Positions 32,039 to 41,575 of a stretch of 64,000 bases of DNA are shown in pieces. Position numbers and translations under genes: made by a program. Under the pieces are notes generated by a model. The model did no database searches. It saw nothing but the letters and a program-made list of their open reading frames with translations, and was not told the origin of the DNA. This DNA is from Prevotellaceae bacterium UBA2744 (GTDB lineage Bacteria > Bacteroidota > Bacteroidia > Bacteroidales > Bacteroidaceae). The stretch spans positions 98,814 through 162,813 of the forward strand of contig DEJQ01000007.1 in assembly GCA_002353575.1 (NCBI GenBank), in the 5' to 3' direction. Numbering within the stretch: the first letter of the stretch is position 1; each line of letters begins with the position of its first letter.

Positions 32039-34891
32039 TTATTCTTCGTCCTTATTCTTTTCTGATTCGATAGGGCTGGTCATTCCCACCTCGCAGTGGT
32101 TGCCCGAGCGGAAGATGGCCTTCGCCGTCTTCTGTATCTCGGCAGTTGTAACCGAGTTGACGGTCTTCTCGTATGAACTTACCCAGTCGTTGCCCCACAT
32201 GGCATATCCAACCATCTGGTTCATCCAGTAGCCGTTCTTCTTCAGCTGTTCGGCATGAGAGCGAAGCATATACTCCTTCACCTTCTGCAGGTCTTCTTCC
32301 TTCGGACCCTTCTCCACCATCTCATCAATACCATTATAGATGATTTCGGTCATCTTCTCACGCTTCTCGGGTGCCGTGGTCAGCGAGATGGTGATGGCTG
32401 CTTCGTTTACCGGGTAGCGTACGATATTGCCGCTGACGGGTACGCCGTAGGCTCCGCCTTCATCCTCGCGCACCGTCTCGGTGTAGAGCATATCCATCAG
32501 TTGGTCGAGCATGCTGATAAGTATCGTGTTGCGCAGGGTCTGTTTCATCTTGGTGTGGTAGGAGAAGTTGACGAGAGCACGTGGCGTCTCCTGCTGCTTC
32601 TCGAACACATTCTTGATTTCGCCTTCCGGGTCGCGCAGAGTGATAATCTTGTATTTCTCCCTGCCGGGCAGGGTAGGCAGTGCTCCGATGTACTTTGCAA
32701 GCAGTGGAGCGATGGAGTCGGCATTGCAGTCGCCCACGATGAAGAATTCGAAGTCGTCGGCATCGGCAAAGCGCTCCCTGTAGATTTGCAGTATCCGGTC
32801 GTAGTTGAGACTGTCGAGCGATTCTGCCTTGCGGCGGATGGCACGCGGATGGTTCTTGTAAATGACCTTAGCTATCGTATCGATCAGGGCAGTGGTCGGT
32901 TGCAAGTCCTGATTGCGCATCGCCTCGCGGGTACGGCTCACCTGAGCCTCGAATGCCTCCTGGTCCTTGCGGGGAGATGTGAATTTCAGATAGACGAGCT
33001 GGAGCAGAGTCTCGAAGTCTTTCTTCACACACGAACCGTTCATGCCCTCGGAGTTTGCTGATACGTATGCGTTTGCGCTGACCTGCTTGCCCGCCAATGC
33101 CTTGCTGAGTTCGGTATCGCTGAAGTTACCCCAACCGCCTACGTTGACAAAGGAAATGCCGCTTGTCTGCAGGAATTCGTCATCGCTGTAGAGTGAGTTA
33201 CCGCCAAAGCTGGTAGCTGTGAGACTGATCTGGTTGGGCGAGAAGTCTGTTTGCTTCACGTGAACCTTGATGCCGTTGCTCAGAAGGATGAGCTTTGCCC
33301 CGTACTTGTCATCCTTAATCTTCTTCACTGTGCCTGGAGCGGGCAACTGTTCAATCAGCGGACGATTGTTCACCTCTTCCTTGAGCGGCTGTATGTCTTC
33401 TTTCTCCACTTCGGCAAGATAACCGAGAACTTCTTCTTTCGTCGGCAGTATGTTGTCTTCCTTGTCGGCTGCAAACATGGCAATTGCGAGATTGGAGTCA
33501 GGCATCAAGGTAAATACCTGATTTACCAGTTCTACTGTGTATGTTGGCACTACATGGTTCATCATGTCGTACTCCACCTCAATGCCCGGAGTAGGTTCCT
33601 TGTCTATGAAGTGGCGCACTAACTCATTCACATAGTTTGTACTGTTCACCTTGTTGCGATGCAGATAGGCATTTTCCAGCCGTGAGAGATATTCAGCCTT
33701 GAAGCGGTCGAATTCTGCTGCCGTGAAACCATATTTCTTTGCTCGCAGAATCTCGCGGTAGAGTGCCTGCAAACCTTCTTTGTATTGGTTCTCCTTGCAA
33801 ACCACATGACCCGTGAAGGCTGCCTTGGTCTTTGAAATCAAATAATCATTGTGAAAGAATCCTGCATCGATAAACGGTGCACTTGGTTTCTGCAGAATGT
33901 CATCAATACGTTCTGCAAATATGCTGAAAATGGCGTTTGTCAGGAATTTAAACGTCATGTAAGTTGTATGGTCGTCTTTGGGGACTTGAGGTGTTTTCCA
34001 GAATAGATAGAAAGCATTCTCGCGTTCCTCCTTGTCCTTGTTGATTGACACGATAGGAGTCTTGTTGTCTGGCACAGGATAATACTCCAACTTGGCTGCC
34101 TCAGGTCCTGCAGGGGCAATGTCGGAAAAGACGGTCCGTATCTTCTCCTCCATCTCATCCACGTTAATGTCACCCACAATGATGATGGCCTGCAGGTCGG
34201 GCCTGTACCACTTGCGATAATAGTTGCGCAGGTCGTCGTAGGGGAAATTCATGACGATGTCCATCGAACCGATAGGCAGGCGCATACCATACTTGCTGCC
34301 GGGGTAGAGTTCGGGCAGGGCCTTCTCGTACATACGCATCATGGCCGACGAACGTGCACGCCACTCTTCATTGATTACTCCTCGCTCCTTGTCTATCTCT
34401 TTGTCCTCGAGCAGCAGGTCGTGGCTCCAGTCGTGCAGTATGAGCAGACAGGAGTCGAGTGCACCCTCTATCTCCACATTTACATTATTAATGTTATAGA
34501 CAGTCTCGTCGAAACTGGTGTAGGCATTCAGGTTCTCTCCGAACTTCACTCCGATGCTTTCCAGATATTTCTTTATGCGGTCGCCGTGGAAGTGGGTGGT
34601 CCCGTTGAAACACATATGTTCCAGGAAGTGGGCAAGTCCGCGTTGGTTGTCGTCTTCCTGAATCGAGCCTACCTTCTGGGCAATGTAGAAGTCGGCTCGT
34701 TTCTCAGGCCAGTTGTTGTAACGCAGATAGTAGGTCAGACCGTTGGGCAGCACTCCCGTGCGGACTGCCGGGTCGAGTGGCAGCTGCTCTGCTGCTGTCG
34801 GCAGTGCAGCTACGATGAGTGACAGAAAAAGTCCGCATCGAAGTACAATGCGGAACCAGAAAGACTGTGTATTGTTATTTGTTCTGTTCAT
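32039..34891 (-). CDS. M16 family zinc protease (two-domain, PqqL-like)
   Basis: A 950-aa secreted or periplasmic metalloprotease. A signal segment (residues 15-33) precedes the first M16 domain, with the inverted zinc motif HFLEH at 88-92 and the downstream Glu in the DKERGVINEEW segment. The second half has another M16 fold without HxxEH, as usual for two-domain members. Substrate unknown; family members cut small peptides. It lies 6 nt after nadB and 8 nt before dacB, so it is probably in their operon. Confidence 0.9.
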   Translation of the reverse strand: MNRTNNNTQSFWFRIVLRCGLFLSLIVAALPTAAEQLPLDPAVRTGVLPNGLTYYLRYNNWPEKRADFYIAQKVGSIQEDDNQRGLAHFLEHMCFNGTTHFHGDRIKKYLESIGVKFGENLNAYTSFDETVYNINNVNVEIEGALDSCLLILHDWSHDLLLEDKEIDKERGVINEEWRARSSAMMRMYEKALPELYPGSKYGMRLPIGSMDIVMNFPYDDLRNYYRKWYRPDLQAIIIVGDINVDEMEEKIRTVFSDIAPAGPEAAKLEYYPVPDNKTPIVSINKDKEERENAFYLFWKTPQVPKDDHTTYMTFKFLTNAIFSIFAERIDDILQKPSAPFIDAGFFHNDYLISKTKAAFTGHVVCKENQYKEGLQALYREILRAKKYGFTAAEFDRFKAEYLSRLENAYLHRNKVNSTNYVNELVRHFIDKEPTPGIEVEYDMMNHVVPTYTVELVNQVFTLMPDSNLAIAMFAADKEDNILPTKEEVLGYLAEVEKEDIQPLKEEVNNRPLIEQLPAPGTVKKIKDDKYGAKLILLSNGIKVHVKQTDFSPNQISLTATSFGGNSLYSDDEFLQTSGISFVNVGGWGNFSDTELSKALAGKQVSANAYVSANSEGMNGSCVKKDFETLLQLVYLKFTSPRKDQEAFEAQVSRTREAMRNQDLQPTTALIDTIAKVIYKNHPRAIRRKAESLDSLNYDRILQIYRERFADADDFEFFIVGDCNADSIAPLLAKYIGALPTLPGREKYKIITLRDPEGEIKNVFEKQQETPRALVNFSYHTKMKQTLRNTILISMLDQLMDMLYTETVREDEGGAYGVPVSGNIVRYPVNEAAITISLTTAPEKREKMTEIIYNGIDEMVEKGPKEEDLQKVKEYMLRSHAEQLKKNGYWMNQMVGYAMWGNDWVSSYEKTVNSVTTAEIQKTAKAIFRSGNHCEVGMTSPIESEKNKDEE

Positions 34892-34897
34892 AACTAC

Positions 34898-36487
34898 TTA
34901 TTTTTTATCCAGGGCATGTTTTGCATAATCTACTGTATAGTGAAGACCGCGCGACTCCTTGCGCTCCAGGGCCTGACGAGTTATGAGGTAGCCTACGTTA
35001 ATCATATTGCGCAGTTCACAGATATCCTTTGTCGGCTTTACACGCTTAAACAGGTGCTCAGTCTCCTCATAGAGCAGGTCAAGACGTTCCCATGCACGGT
35101 GCAGACGCAGGTCTGAACGTACGATACCTACATAGGTTGACATAATCTGTCCGACCTCCTTGGCATCCTGTGCTATGAGCACCTTCTCTTCATTGGTCAT
35201 CGTGCCTTCATCGTTCCAGTCAGGTATCTTGTCGTTGAAGTCGTATTGGTCAATCACCTCAAGCGAGTGTTTGGCAGCTGCATCGGCATATACTACAGCT
35301 TCGATGAGCGAGTTGCTTGCCAGGCGGTTGCCTCCGTGAAGACCTGTGCAGGAGCACTCGCCCACGGCATACAGGCGTTTGATGGTGCTCTGGCCGTCCA
35401 GGTCAACCACGATGCCTCCGCACATATAGTGTGCAGACGGAGCTACAGGTATATACTGCTTCGTTATGTCTATGCCTATGCTGAGACACTTTGCATAGAT
35501 GTTCGGAAAATGATGCTTTGTCTCCTCCGGGTCTTTATGCGTGACGTCGAGGCAGACGTGGTCGAGGGCATGAATCTTCATCTCGTTGTCAATGGCCCTG
35601 GCTACGATGTCGCGGGGAGCCAGACTGAGACGCTCGTCATATTTCTGCATGAATTCCTCGCCGTTCGGCAGACGTAATATGCCGCCATAACCGCGCATTG
35701 CCTCTGTAATGAGATAGGCTGGATGGGTTTCCTTCGGATTGTAAAGCACCGTGGGGTGGAACTGTACAAATTCCATGTCTTTCACCTTTCCCTTGGCGCG
35801 ATATACCATTGCTATGCCGTCGCCTGTTGCGATTGACGGATTCGAGGTGGTTGCATAGATAGCTCCCGTACCGCCCGTGGCCATCAGTGTAACCTTGGAG
35901 AGGAAGGTGTCAACCTTTCCTGTGTTGGGATTCAAGACATAGGCTCCGAAACATTCGATGTCTGGCGTACGACGTGTTACTCGAATGCCCATATGATGCT
36001 GTGTTATGATTTCAACGGCAAAATATCCTTCAAACACCTCTATATCCTTATTCGCACGCACTGCTTCCATCAGTCCCCGCTGTATCTCTGCACCTGTATC
36101 ATCAGCATGGTGCAGAATGCGGAACTCTGAGTGTCCGCCCTCGCGGTGCAGGTCGTAGGTGCCGTCTTCTTTCTTGTCGAAGTTTACACCCCATTTCACG
36201 AGATCGCGTATTCCCTCAGGTGCTTTCGTAACCACTTGCCGTACCGCCTCTGGGTCTGAGATGTAGTCACCCGCAATCATGGTGTCTTCAATGTGTTTCT
36301 CGAAATTGTCAACAAGCAGGTTCGTCACTGATGAAATACCCCCCTGGGCTTTTGCGGTGTTTGCCTCTTCCATCGTGGTCTTACAGATAATCGCTACCTT
36401 GCCTTTCTTGGCTGCTGCCACTTTGAGGGCATAACTCATACCTGCAACTCCGGAACCGATAATCAGAAAATCATATTTGTGTGTCAT
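34898..36487 (-). CDS. nadB: L-aspartate oxidase
   Basis: A 529-aa FAD enzyme that oxidises aspartate to iminoaspartate, the first step of NAD synthesis. MTHKYDFLIIGSGVAGMSYAL carries the dinucleotide-binding GxGxxG; EGGHSEFRILHHADDTG, VQFHPTVLY and GECSCTGLHGGNRLASNSLIE are flavoprotein signatures of NadB. The start at 36487 is favoured over an in-frame ATG at 36514, which lies on the predicted promoter box (36512-36519). nadA and nadC are not in the window. Confidence 0.93.
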   Translation of the reverse strand: MTHKYDFLIIGSGVAGMSYALKVAAAKKGKVAIICKTTMEEANTAKAQGGISSVTNLLVDNFEKHIEDTMIAGDYISDPEAVRQVVTKAPEGIRDLVKWGVNFDKKEDGTYDLHREGGHSEFRILHHADDTGAEIQRGLMEAVRANKDIEVFEGYFAVEIITQHHMGIRVTRRTPDIECFGAYVLNPNTGKVDTFLSKVTLMATGGTGAIYATTSNPSIATGDGIAMVYRAKGKVKDMEFVQFHPTVLYNPKETHPAYLITEAMRGYGGILRLPNGEEFMQKYDERLSLAPRDIVARAIDNEMKIHALDHVCLDVTHKDPEETKHHFPNIYAKCLSIGIDITKQYIPVAPSAHYMCGGIVVDLDGQSTIKRLYAVGECSCTGLHGGNRLASNSLIEAVVYADAAAKHSLEVIDQYDFNDKIPDWNDEGTMTNEEKVLIAQDAKEVGQIMSTYVGIVRSDLRLHRAWERLDLLYEETEHLFKRVKPTKDICELRNMINVGYLITRQALERKESRGLHYTVDYAKHALDKK

Positions 36488-36511
36488 GATGTGTGAAATG
36501 TTATTTAACTG

Positions 36512-36519
36512 CAAAGATA
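36512..36519 (-). promoter_or_regulatory. -7 promoter box for nadB
   Basis: TATCTTTG on the minus strand fits TAnnTTTG and would begin transcription near 36506, about 19 nt before the ATG at 36487. A -33 TTTG is not evident. Confidence 0.5.
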
Positions 36520-36562
36520 AATAATTTTCATCTTTCCTTTTTCAATTTTCAATTATTTATCG

Positions 36563-36570
36563 TAACTTCG
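36563..36570 (+). promoter_or_regulatory. -7 promoter box for greA
   Basis: TAACTTCG is a one-base variant of TAnnTTTG and predicts a start near 36577, giving greA a leader of about 90 nt. It is divergent from the nadB promoter about 45 bp away. Confidence 0.4.
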
Positions 36571-36666
36571 CACCGATTTTAAGTAGAAAGGGTTCCGGAG
36601 CGGTAGTTTCGGGATTCTTTTTTACACTGTGAGAAACAATATTAATAATCAAAACTAAATACGATA

Positions 36667-37134
36667 ATGGCTTACATGTCACAAGAGGGTTACGACAAAT
36701 TGCGTGCCCAAATCAAACAGTTAGAAGAGGTTGAGCGCCCAGCGGTCATACAGCAGATCCAGGAAGCTCGTGAAAAAGGTGACCTCTCAGAGAATGCAGA
36801 ATACGATGCTGCTAAGGAAGCTCAGGGAAAACTTGAGTCTAAGATTGCTTTACTGAAAGCACAGTTGGCCGACACCAAGATTCTTGATGCAAGTCGCGTA
36901 AAGACCGACGAGGTATCTATCCTTTCTAAGGTGGAACTCCGTATGGTCAAGACAGGCACCAAGATGACTTACACTATCGTAAGTGATGGTGAGGCTAATA
37001 TACGTGAGAACAAAATCAGTGTGACTACCCCTATTGCCAAGGGTCTGCTTGGTCATAAGGTAGGTGATATCGTCACAGTGAAGGTTCCTGCAGGCGACAT
37101 CGATCTGGAGGTAATGAGTATCTCTGTAGGATAA
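36667..37134 (+). CDS. greA: Transcription elongation factor GreA
   Basis: A 155-aa factor that rescues stalled RNA polymerase by stimulating transcript cleavage. The N-terminal coiled coil contains the acidic tip region EKGDLSENAEYDAAKE (about residues 36-52); the C-terminal domain ends TVKVPAGDIDLEVMSI, as in GreA. Length is typical. It is 12 nt before a HIT gene and shares its terminator at 37565. Confidence 0.95.
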   Translation: MAYMSQEGYDKLRAQIKQLEEVERPAVIQQIQEAREKGDLSENAEYDAAKEAQGKLESKIALLKAQLADTKILDASRVKTDEVSILSKVELRMVKTGTKMTYTIVSDGEANIRENKISVTTPIAKGLLGHKVGDIVTVKVPAGDIDLEVMSISVG

Positions 37135-37146
37135 AACGGCTCTATT

Positions 37147-37542
37147 ATGGATATCTTCTCAAAAATAGCAGCAGGCGAAATTCCCAGCTATAAGTGTGCT
37201 GAGAATGATGAATTCTATGCTTTTCTCGACATCAACCCATTGGTAAAGGGACATACACTTGTCATCCCGCGCCGCGAAGTGGATTACATCTTCGATATGG
37301 ATGATGATGAGATAGCACGATTCCAGCAGTTTGCAAAGAAGGTTGCAATTGCTATCAAGGCCGCCTTCCCATGCGTAAAGGTAGCTGAGGTAGTCCTCGG
37401 ACTTGAAGTTCCTCACGCACACATCCACCTCATCCCTATGCAGAGCGAAGCAGATGTAGATTTCCGCAAGGAGAAACTGACATTCACTCAGGAAGAGTTT
37501 CAGGCAATTGCCGACCGAATCTATTCGGAGTTTAAGAAATAA
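37147..37542 (+). CDS. HIT family protein (HINT-like hydrolase)
   Basis: A 131-aa histidine-triad protein. DIFSKIAAGEIPSYK is the common N-terminus, GHTLVIPRREVDYIFDM the middle strand, and VPHAHIHLIP the HxHxHxx active site near residues 95-104. HIT proteins cleave nucleoside phosphoramidates and related nucleotides. It follows greA in a two-gene unit, a pairing common in Bacteroidetes. Confidence 0.92.
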   Translation: MDIFSKIAAGEIPSYKCAENDEFYAFLDINPLVKGHTLVIPRREVDYIFDMDDDEIARFQQFAKKVAIAIKAAFPCVKVAEVVLGLEVPHAHIHLIPMQSEADVDFRKEKLTFTQEEFQAIADRIYSEFKK

Positions 37543-37564
37543 CATAAACGTTATAAAATGAAAG

Positions 37565-37596
37565 AGGATGTGCTAATCAGCACATCCTTTTCGTTT
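37565..37596 (+). terminator. Rho-independent terminator after greA-HIT
   Basis: AGGATGTGCT (37565-37574) pairs exactly with AGCACATCCT (37579-37588) around AATC, followed by TTT-CG-TTTTT. It ends the greA unit before the convergent sigma-factor pair. Confidence 0.85.
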
Positions 37597-37720
37597 TTGA
37601 GAGATTTGGACCTTTTTTAGGTCTTTCTTGAGTCGGAAAACTTCACAGCTACCCAACTTAAAGGTTAGTTTTAGGTTTAGTTAAAGCAATTATTACGTTA
37701 ATTTTAAAGTAGGTTTCTTT

Positions 37721-38203
37721 TTACTGAAGCTTATTTTCTGCGGGTTGAACAGTCAGGCTGTCTGCCTGTGGTTTGGCTTCTGCCTGACTCACATCCTTAA
37801 TCTTTATGGTGTTCTGAATGTCTGCCTGTCGGATGTAAGGATTGATTTCAGTGTTCTCCACAGAATGACTCGACTTGTCGCTCAAAGCCTTCTCTGCTGC
37901 GCTGCCGATGGTTAGCACAATGGCAACAATGGCTGCGGCACGGAAGAAGGGGACATAGCGACGCTGAGGATTCAGTACGACTCTTTCTTTCTTGTTGATG
38001 ATTGAGAGAAGGCGCTCGTCAAAGTCACTGCCAAGTGACTCTTGTTTTGCTTCATCCTCGTACTGGAACAACTCTGCATACTGCATCAGATGACCAGGCA
38101 CATCGTTCCCGTTGAAGAACGAACGTAGTATCTGCTCCTCTTGCAGAGTAGTCTGGCAGGAGAAGTAGCGGTCAATCAGTTGTTCTATGTAGTCGTAGTT
38201 CAT
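37721..38203 (-). CDS. Single-helix membrane protein paired with the ECF sigma factor
   Basis: A 160-aa protein with a cytoplasmic, charged N-terminal part (residues 1-84), one membrane helix at about 86-103 and a polar C-terminal part rich in Gln, Lys and Ser. The first 45 residues (YIEQLIDRYFSCQTTLQEEQ) resemble the short N-terminal helical region seen in proteins encoded next to Bacteroidetes ECF sigma factors. It lies 51 nt downstream of such a sigma gene and is a candidate anti-sigma factor. No catalytic or FecR-type domain is visible. Confidence 0.65.
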   Translation of the reverse strand: MNYDYIEQLIDRYFSCQTTLQEEQILRSFFNGNDVPGHLMQYAELFQYEDEAKQESLGSDFDERLLSIINKKERVVLNPQRRYVPFFRAAAIVAIVLTIGSAAEKALSDKSSHSVENTEINPYIRQADIQNTIKIKDVSQAEAKPQADSLTVQPAENKLQ

Positions 38204-38254
38204 AGCTTGAAACTTTGAGTCTCTATAATGCTTGACGGTTGAGTAGGGAAAAAG

Positions 38255-38743
38255 TTACAGGTTTTTGCAGTTTTTTTTCAAAAAATCTCTTCCTCGGTAG
38301 ATATTTATCTTCACGTCCGATTCAGATATTCCCATTATTACTGCAATCTCTTTATATGTTTTCCCTTCAATATCACGTAATTGAATTGCTGTTCGTTGTT
38401 TTTCGGGTAGTTGGTTGATTAGGTTGTGAATATGTTTTTGTCTCTCATTATTTATTATATTGTCAAATACAGAAGGGTGGTTATCTTCCGTATCATGAAT
38501 CTCCTCGTTCAGGGAAATCACACGATTGCGGTGCAGAGCTATACGATCGAGTGCCAGATTTCTCGCAGCACTGATAGCGAAGGCTTCCAGACTATCTACT
38601 TTCGACATCTCGGTGCGTCGCTCCCATAGTTTCAGGAGTGTATCCTGAACAATATCCTCTGCCTCTTCGCGGTTCATGGTGATGCGAAGGGCTGTTCGGA
38701 AAAGAATATTCTTCAGTGGGAGTATGTCGCGGGTAAAGTCCAA
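38255..38743 (-). CDS. ECF RNA polymerase sigma factor
   Basis: A 162-aa sigma-70 family regulator of the ECF group. Region 2 spans about residues 8-75 (MNREEAEDIVQDTLLKLWER) and region 4 about 108-155 (LPEKQRTAIQLRDIEGKTYKEIAVIMG, helix-turn-helix). No region 1 or 3 is present. It lies 36 nt after argB and upstream of a one-helix membrane protein, the normal sigma/anti-sigma order. Which promoters it serves is unknown. Confidence 0.92.
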   Translation of the reverse strand: MDFTRDILPLKNILFRTALRITMNREEAEDIVQDTLLKLWERRTEMSKVDSLEAFAISAARNLALDRIALHRNRVISLNEEIHDTEDNHPSVFDNIINNERQKHIHNLINQLPEKQRTAIQLRDIEGKTYKEIAVIMGISESDVKINIYRGRDFLKKNCKNL

Positions 38744-38779
38744 AACCTGTTTCCTGTTTACGTTTTATACCAATCCTTC

Positions 38780-39577
38780 TTATTCAATGACAGTGCCATG
38801 TAGTCCGTCAATGGCGTTAGCGTGAGTGATGATTACTCTTTTCACTCCGGCTTCTATTGCTTCAAGTGCATTTTCTATCTTTGGAATCATACCGCCACTA
38901 ATCGTTCCGTCAGCCTTGAATTGCTCAAACGACTCCTTATTGATATGTGGGATTACACTGTTCTCGTCATCTGCATCGCGCAACACGCCGGCATGCTCGA
39001 AACTGTATATCAGGGTGACGTCGAAATAAGGAGCAAGTGCCTTTGCTGTAGTACCTGCGATGGTGTCGGCATTCGTATTCAGCAGATGCCCCATTCCGTC
39101 GTGTGTAAGCGGAGCCATTACAGGAGTGATGCCTTGCTCGATAATCTTTGCCAGTCCTTCGCCGTTTGCCTTATCTACATCGCCGACAAAACCGAAATCC
39201 ACCATCTGTTCCGTTCCGTCTGCCATCTTCACATTTTTCGGTTTGCGTTTATGCGAAAGAATCACGTTCATGTCTGCACCGGTGAGGCCGAGAGCATTTA
39301 TGCCACAGGCCTGCAACTGAGCAACGATGTTTTTATTTACCAGACCTCCATATACCATAGTCACTACACGGAGCATATCTGCATCAGTGACGCGACGGCC
39401 ATCAATCATAATTGATTCAATACCCAGTTGACTTGCCATCTTGGTGGCAGAACGTCCGCCTCCATGAACCAGTACCTTCGGTCCCTCGATAGCTGAGAAG
39501 TTTCTTAGCAACTGTTTCAGGCTTTCTTCTTCTTCTACAATCTTGCCGCCGACTTTTATTACTGTAAGTTTCTTCAT
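38780..39577 (-). CDS. argB: Acetylglutamate kinase
   Basis: A 265-aa amino-acid kinase of the arginine pathway. LTVIKVGGKIVEEEESL carries the phosphate-binding Lys-Gly-Gly; VLVHGGGRSATKMASQLG is the substrate loop, and GGMIPKIENALEAIEAGVKRVII is the C-terminal nucleotide region. Length is near the short end of the family. It starts 3 nt after the peptidase gene and is probably read from the same long minus-strand unit. Confidence 0.92.
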   Translation of the reverse strand: MKKLTVIKVGGKIVEEEESLKQLLRNFSAIEGPKVLVHGGGRSATKMASQLGIESIMIDGRRVTDADMLRVVTMVYGGLVNKNIVAQLQACGINALGLTGADMNVILSHKRKPKNVKMADGTEQMVDFGFVGDVDKANGEGLAKIIEQGITPVMAPLTHDGMGHLLNTNADTIAGTTAKALAPYFDVTLIYSFEHAGVLRDADDENSVIPHINKESFEQFKADGTISGGMIPKIENALEAIEAGVKRVIITHANAIDGLHGTVIE

Positions 39578-39580
39578 ATG

Positions 39581-41575
39581 TTATTTGAGATTATTGTCGA
39601 AATAGTTTGTTATAATATTATGCAGGTGTATGCGGTCGTGCCCGGTCATATTATGTCCGTCACCGGGATAGGTAAACAACTCGGGATATTTATCTGCATC
39701 GATACATGCACGCAGGAAACTCAGTGTGTGTTGCGGAACGCAAATGGGGTCGTTGTATCCGTAGATAATAAGCAGTTTGCCCTCCAGGTTCTTTGCCTTT
39801 GTAAGCAGGGTGGTTGCTTCATATCCCTCAGGGTTTTCTTTGTCAGTTCCCATATATCGCTCTCCATACATCACTTCGTAGAAATGCCAGTCGATAACCG
39901 GTCCGCCTGCAACACCTACTTTGTATGGCGATTTCCCCTTGAATGTACCTGGTTCACTACCCGTTTCCGTGAATCGTGTCATAAGTGATGTTGTCATATA
40001 TCCGCCATACGACCATCCGTGGATGCCCATCCGCTCCGGATCGACATAGGGTAGCGACTTCAGGAATTTCACTCCTTCCAGTTGGTCACGTACCTCTTCA
40101 AGACCCAGTTTGTGGAATGTAACCTGTTCGAAGTCTGCTCCACGGTTTTCCGCGCCTCGATTGTCGAGTGAGAACATTATATATCCGCGTTGTGCCATAT
40201 ACAGGTCCCATCCGCGTGCAGAATAATTGTAGCGTGCATCAATCAAGTGCAGGTGCGGACCGCCATATACATAGGTTACTACAGGATATTTCTTGTTCTC
40301 GTCAAAATCAGGTGGCAGTATCATTCTGTAGAACAGGTCTGTCGTGCCGTCGGCAGCTTTGATAGTGCCAGTCTTTATTTGTGGCATGGTATACCCTGCC
40401 TCCTTGTATTTGTCTGAGGCAGTGAATAGGTTGCGTGCCTTTCCTGTTTTTACGTTTATCAGGTCGATGCAGCGTGGAATGTCCGGTGTACTGTAATTAT
40501 CGATGATGAATTTTCCGGAATCTGAAATCTTTATATTCTCGTGCCAGCCATCCCCATTGCCAAGCAATGTTCGCTTGCCATCCGTCGTAACGCTATAAAC
40601 AGACTGGTTTAACAGGTGCTTTTCATTAGATGTATAGATAACCGATTTCGTCGCCTTAGAGAATCCCTGTACCGAAAGTACTTCCCAAGCACCCTTGGTC
40701 AGTTGGCGTTGTAGCTGAGCCGGTCCGTTCTCTGTCAGCTTATATAGATAAATGTGGTTATATCCGTCGCGTCTCGACTGAATAATAAATGCGTCATCTT
40801 GCCAGGGCAGGAATTGTATTGGGCTGAGTGGTTCTACGTATTTGTCGTTATGTTCTGTCAGCAGAGTACGGATAAACAAACCTGTCTTAGCATCGTATTC
40901 GTTCAGTTTGTAGTCTCTGACGTCTCTGTTCAGTTCTATCACATATATTCTGGTTGAGGCTGGATTCCATGCAATATTGGTAAAATAGCGGTTTGTGGGG
41001 TCGCCCGTTTGCAGCCACACGCACCCGCTGGTCTTTGTATTGTAAACCCCTATTGTCACCTTATGCGACGTCTCACCTGTCATAGGGTAGTAATCAGGTT
41101 CCAGACTCGCAATGCGGCTTTTCAGTTCTTTCTCGTCCTTTGCCTCATAGCACTGCGATTTCTCTTTCGGAGTTATGTTCACTTGCGGATAGGCAGATAC
41201 CATACTTTGGTCCATTCGGTAGAAAGCCAGCACTTCTTTGTTAGGACTCCAGAAGAGTCCCTTGGTGCATCCGTATTCATCTCTGTGGACCGCCTGTCCA
41301 TATACGATAGCTGCAGAACCGTCGGTTGTAATCTGTTTTCCGTCAACAAACAGGTTGTGACCTTCTATGTTGGTGCGCTTGTTCTCTGCTGCTTCAGTGT
41401 CTGTCTCCTTTTCTACAACTTTGTCTTTTTCAAACACAAAATTGCGATTCTCAGGCTGCATATCCTTGTACGTCGTACCTCCTGGAATCAGGTCATCAAG
41501 TGTAAACTGTTTGTTTTGTGCCATTACTGATGTGTAGAATAAGGAATAAATAATTATTATAAAAAACTGTCTCAT
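39581..41575 (-). CDS. Dipeptidyl peptidase IV-like prolyl oligopeptidase (S9B)
   Basis: A 664-aa exported serine peptidase. A signal peptide (residues 1-19, cleavage at VMA-Q) leads to FTLDDLIPGG, the standard start in Bacteroidetes DPP-IV enzymes, then a beta-propeller and an alpha/beta hydrolase domain. The catalytic Ser is in GWSYGG (about residue 525), Asp in YGYNDPICV and His in GDGHNM. It removes N-terminal Xaa-Pro dipeptides. The start overlaps the folK stop by 4 nt. It is somewhat shorter than typical DPP-IV (about 720). Confidence 0.9.
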   Translation of the reverse strand: MRQFFIIIIYSLFYTSVMAQNKQFTLDDLIPGGTTYKDMQPENRNFVFEKDKVVEKETDTEAAENKRTNIEGHNLFVDGKQITTDGSAAIVYGQAVHRDEYGCTKGLFWSPNKEVLAFYRMDQSMVSAYPQVNITPKEKSQCYEAKDEKELKSRIASLEPDYYPMTGETSHKVTIGVYNTKTSGCVWLQTGDPTNRYFTNIAWNPASTRIYVIELNRDVRDYKLNEYDAKTGLFIRTLLTEHNDKYVEPLSPIQFLPWQDDAFIIQSRRDGYNHIYLYKLTENGPAQLQRQLTKGAWEVLSVQGFSKATKSVIYTSNEKHLLNQSVYSVTTDGKRTLLGNGDGWHENIKISDSGKFIIDNYSTPDIPRCIDLINVKTGKARNLFTASDKYKEAGYTMPQIKTGTIKAADGTTDLFYRMILPPDFDENKKYPVVTYVYGGPHLHLIDARYNYSARGWDLYMAQRGYIMFSLDNRGAENRGADFEQVTFHKLGLEEVRDQLEGVKFLKSLPYVDPERMGIHGWSYGGYMTTSLMTRFTETGSEPGTFKGKSPYKVGVAGGPVIDWHFYEVMYGERYMGTDKENPEGYEATTLLTKAKNLEGKLLIIYGYNDPICVPQHTLSFLRACIDADKYPELFTYPGDGHNMTGHDRIHLHNIITNYFDNNLK

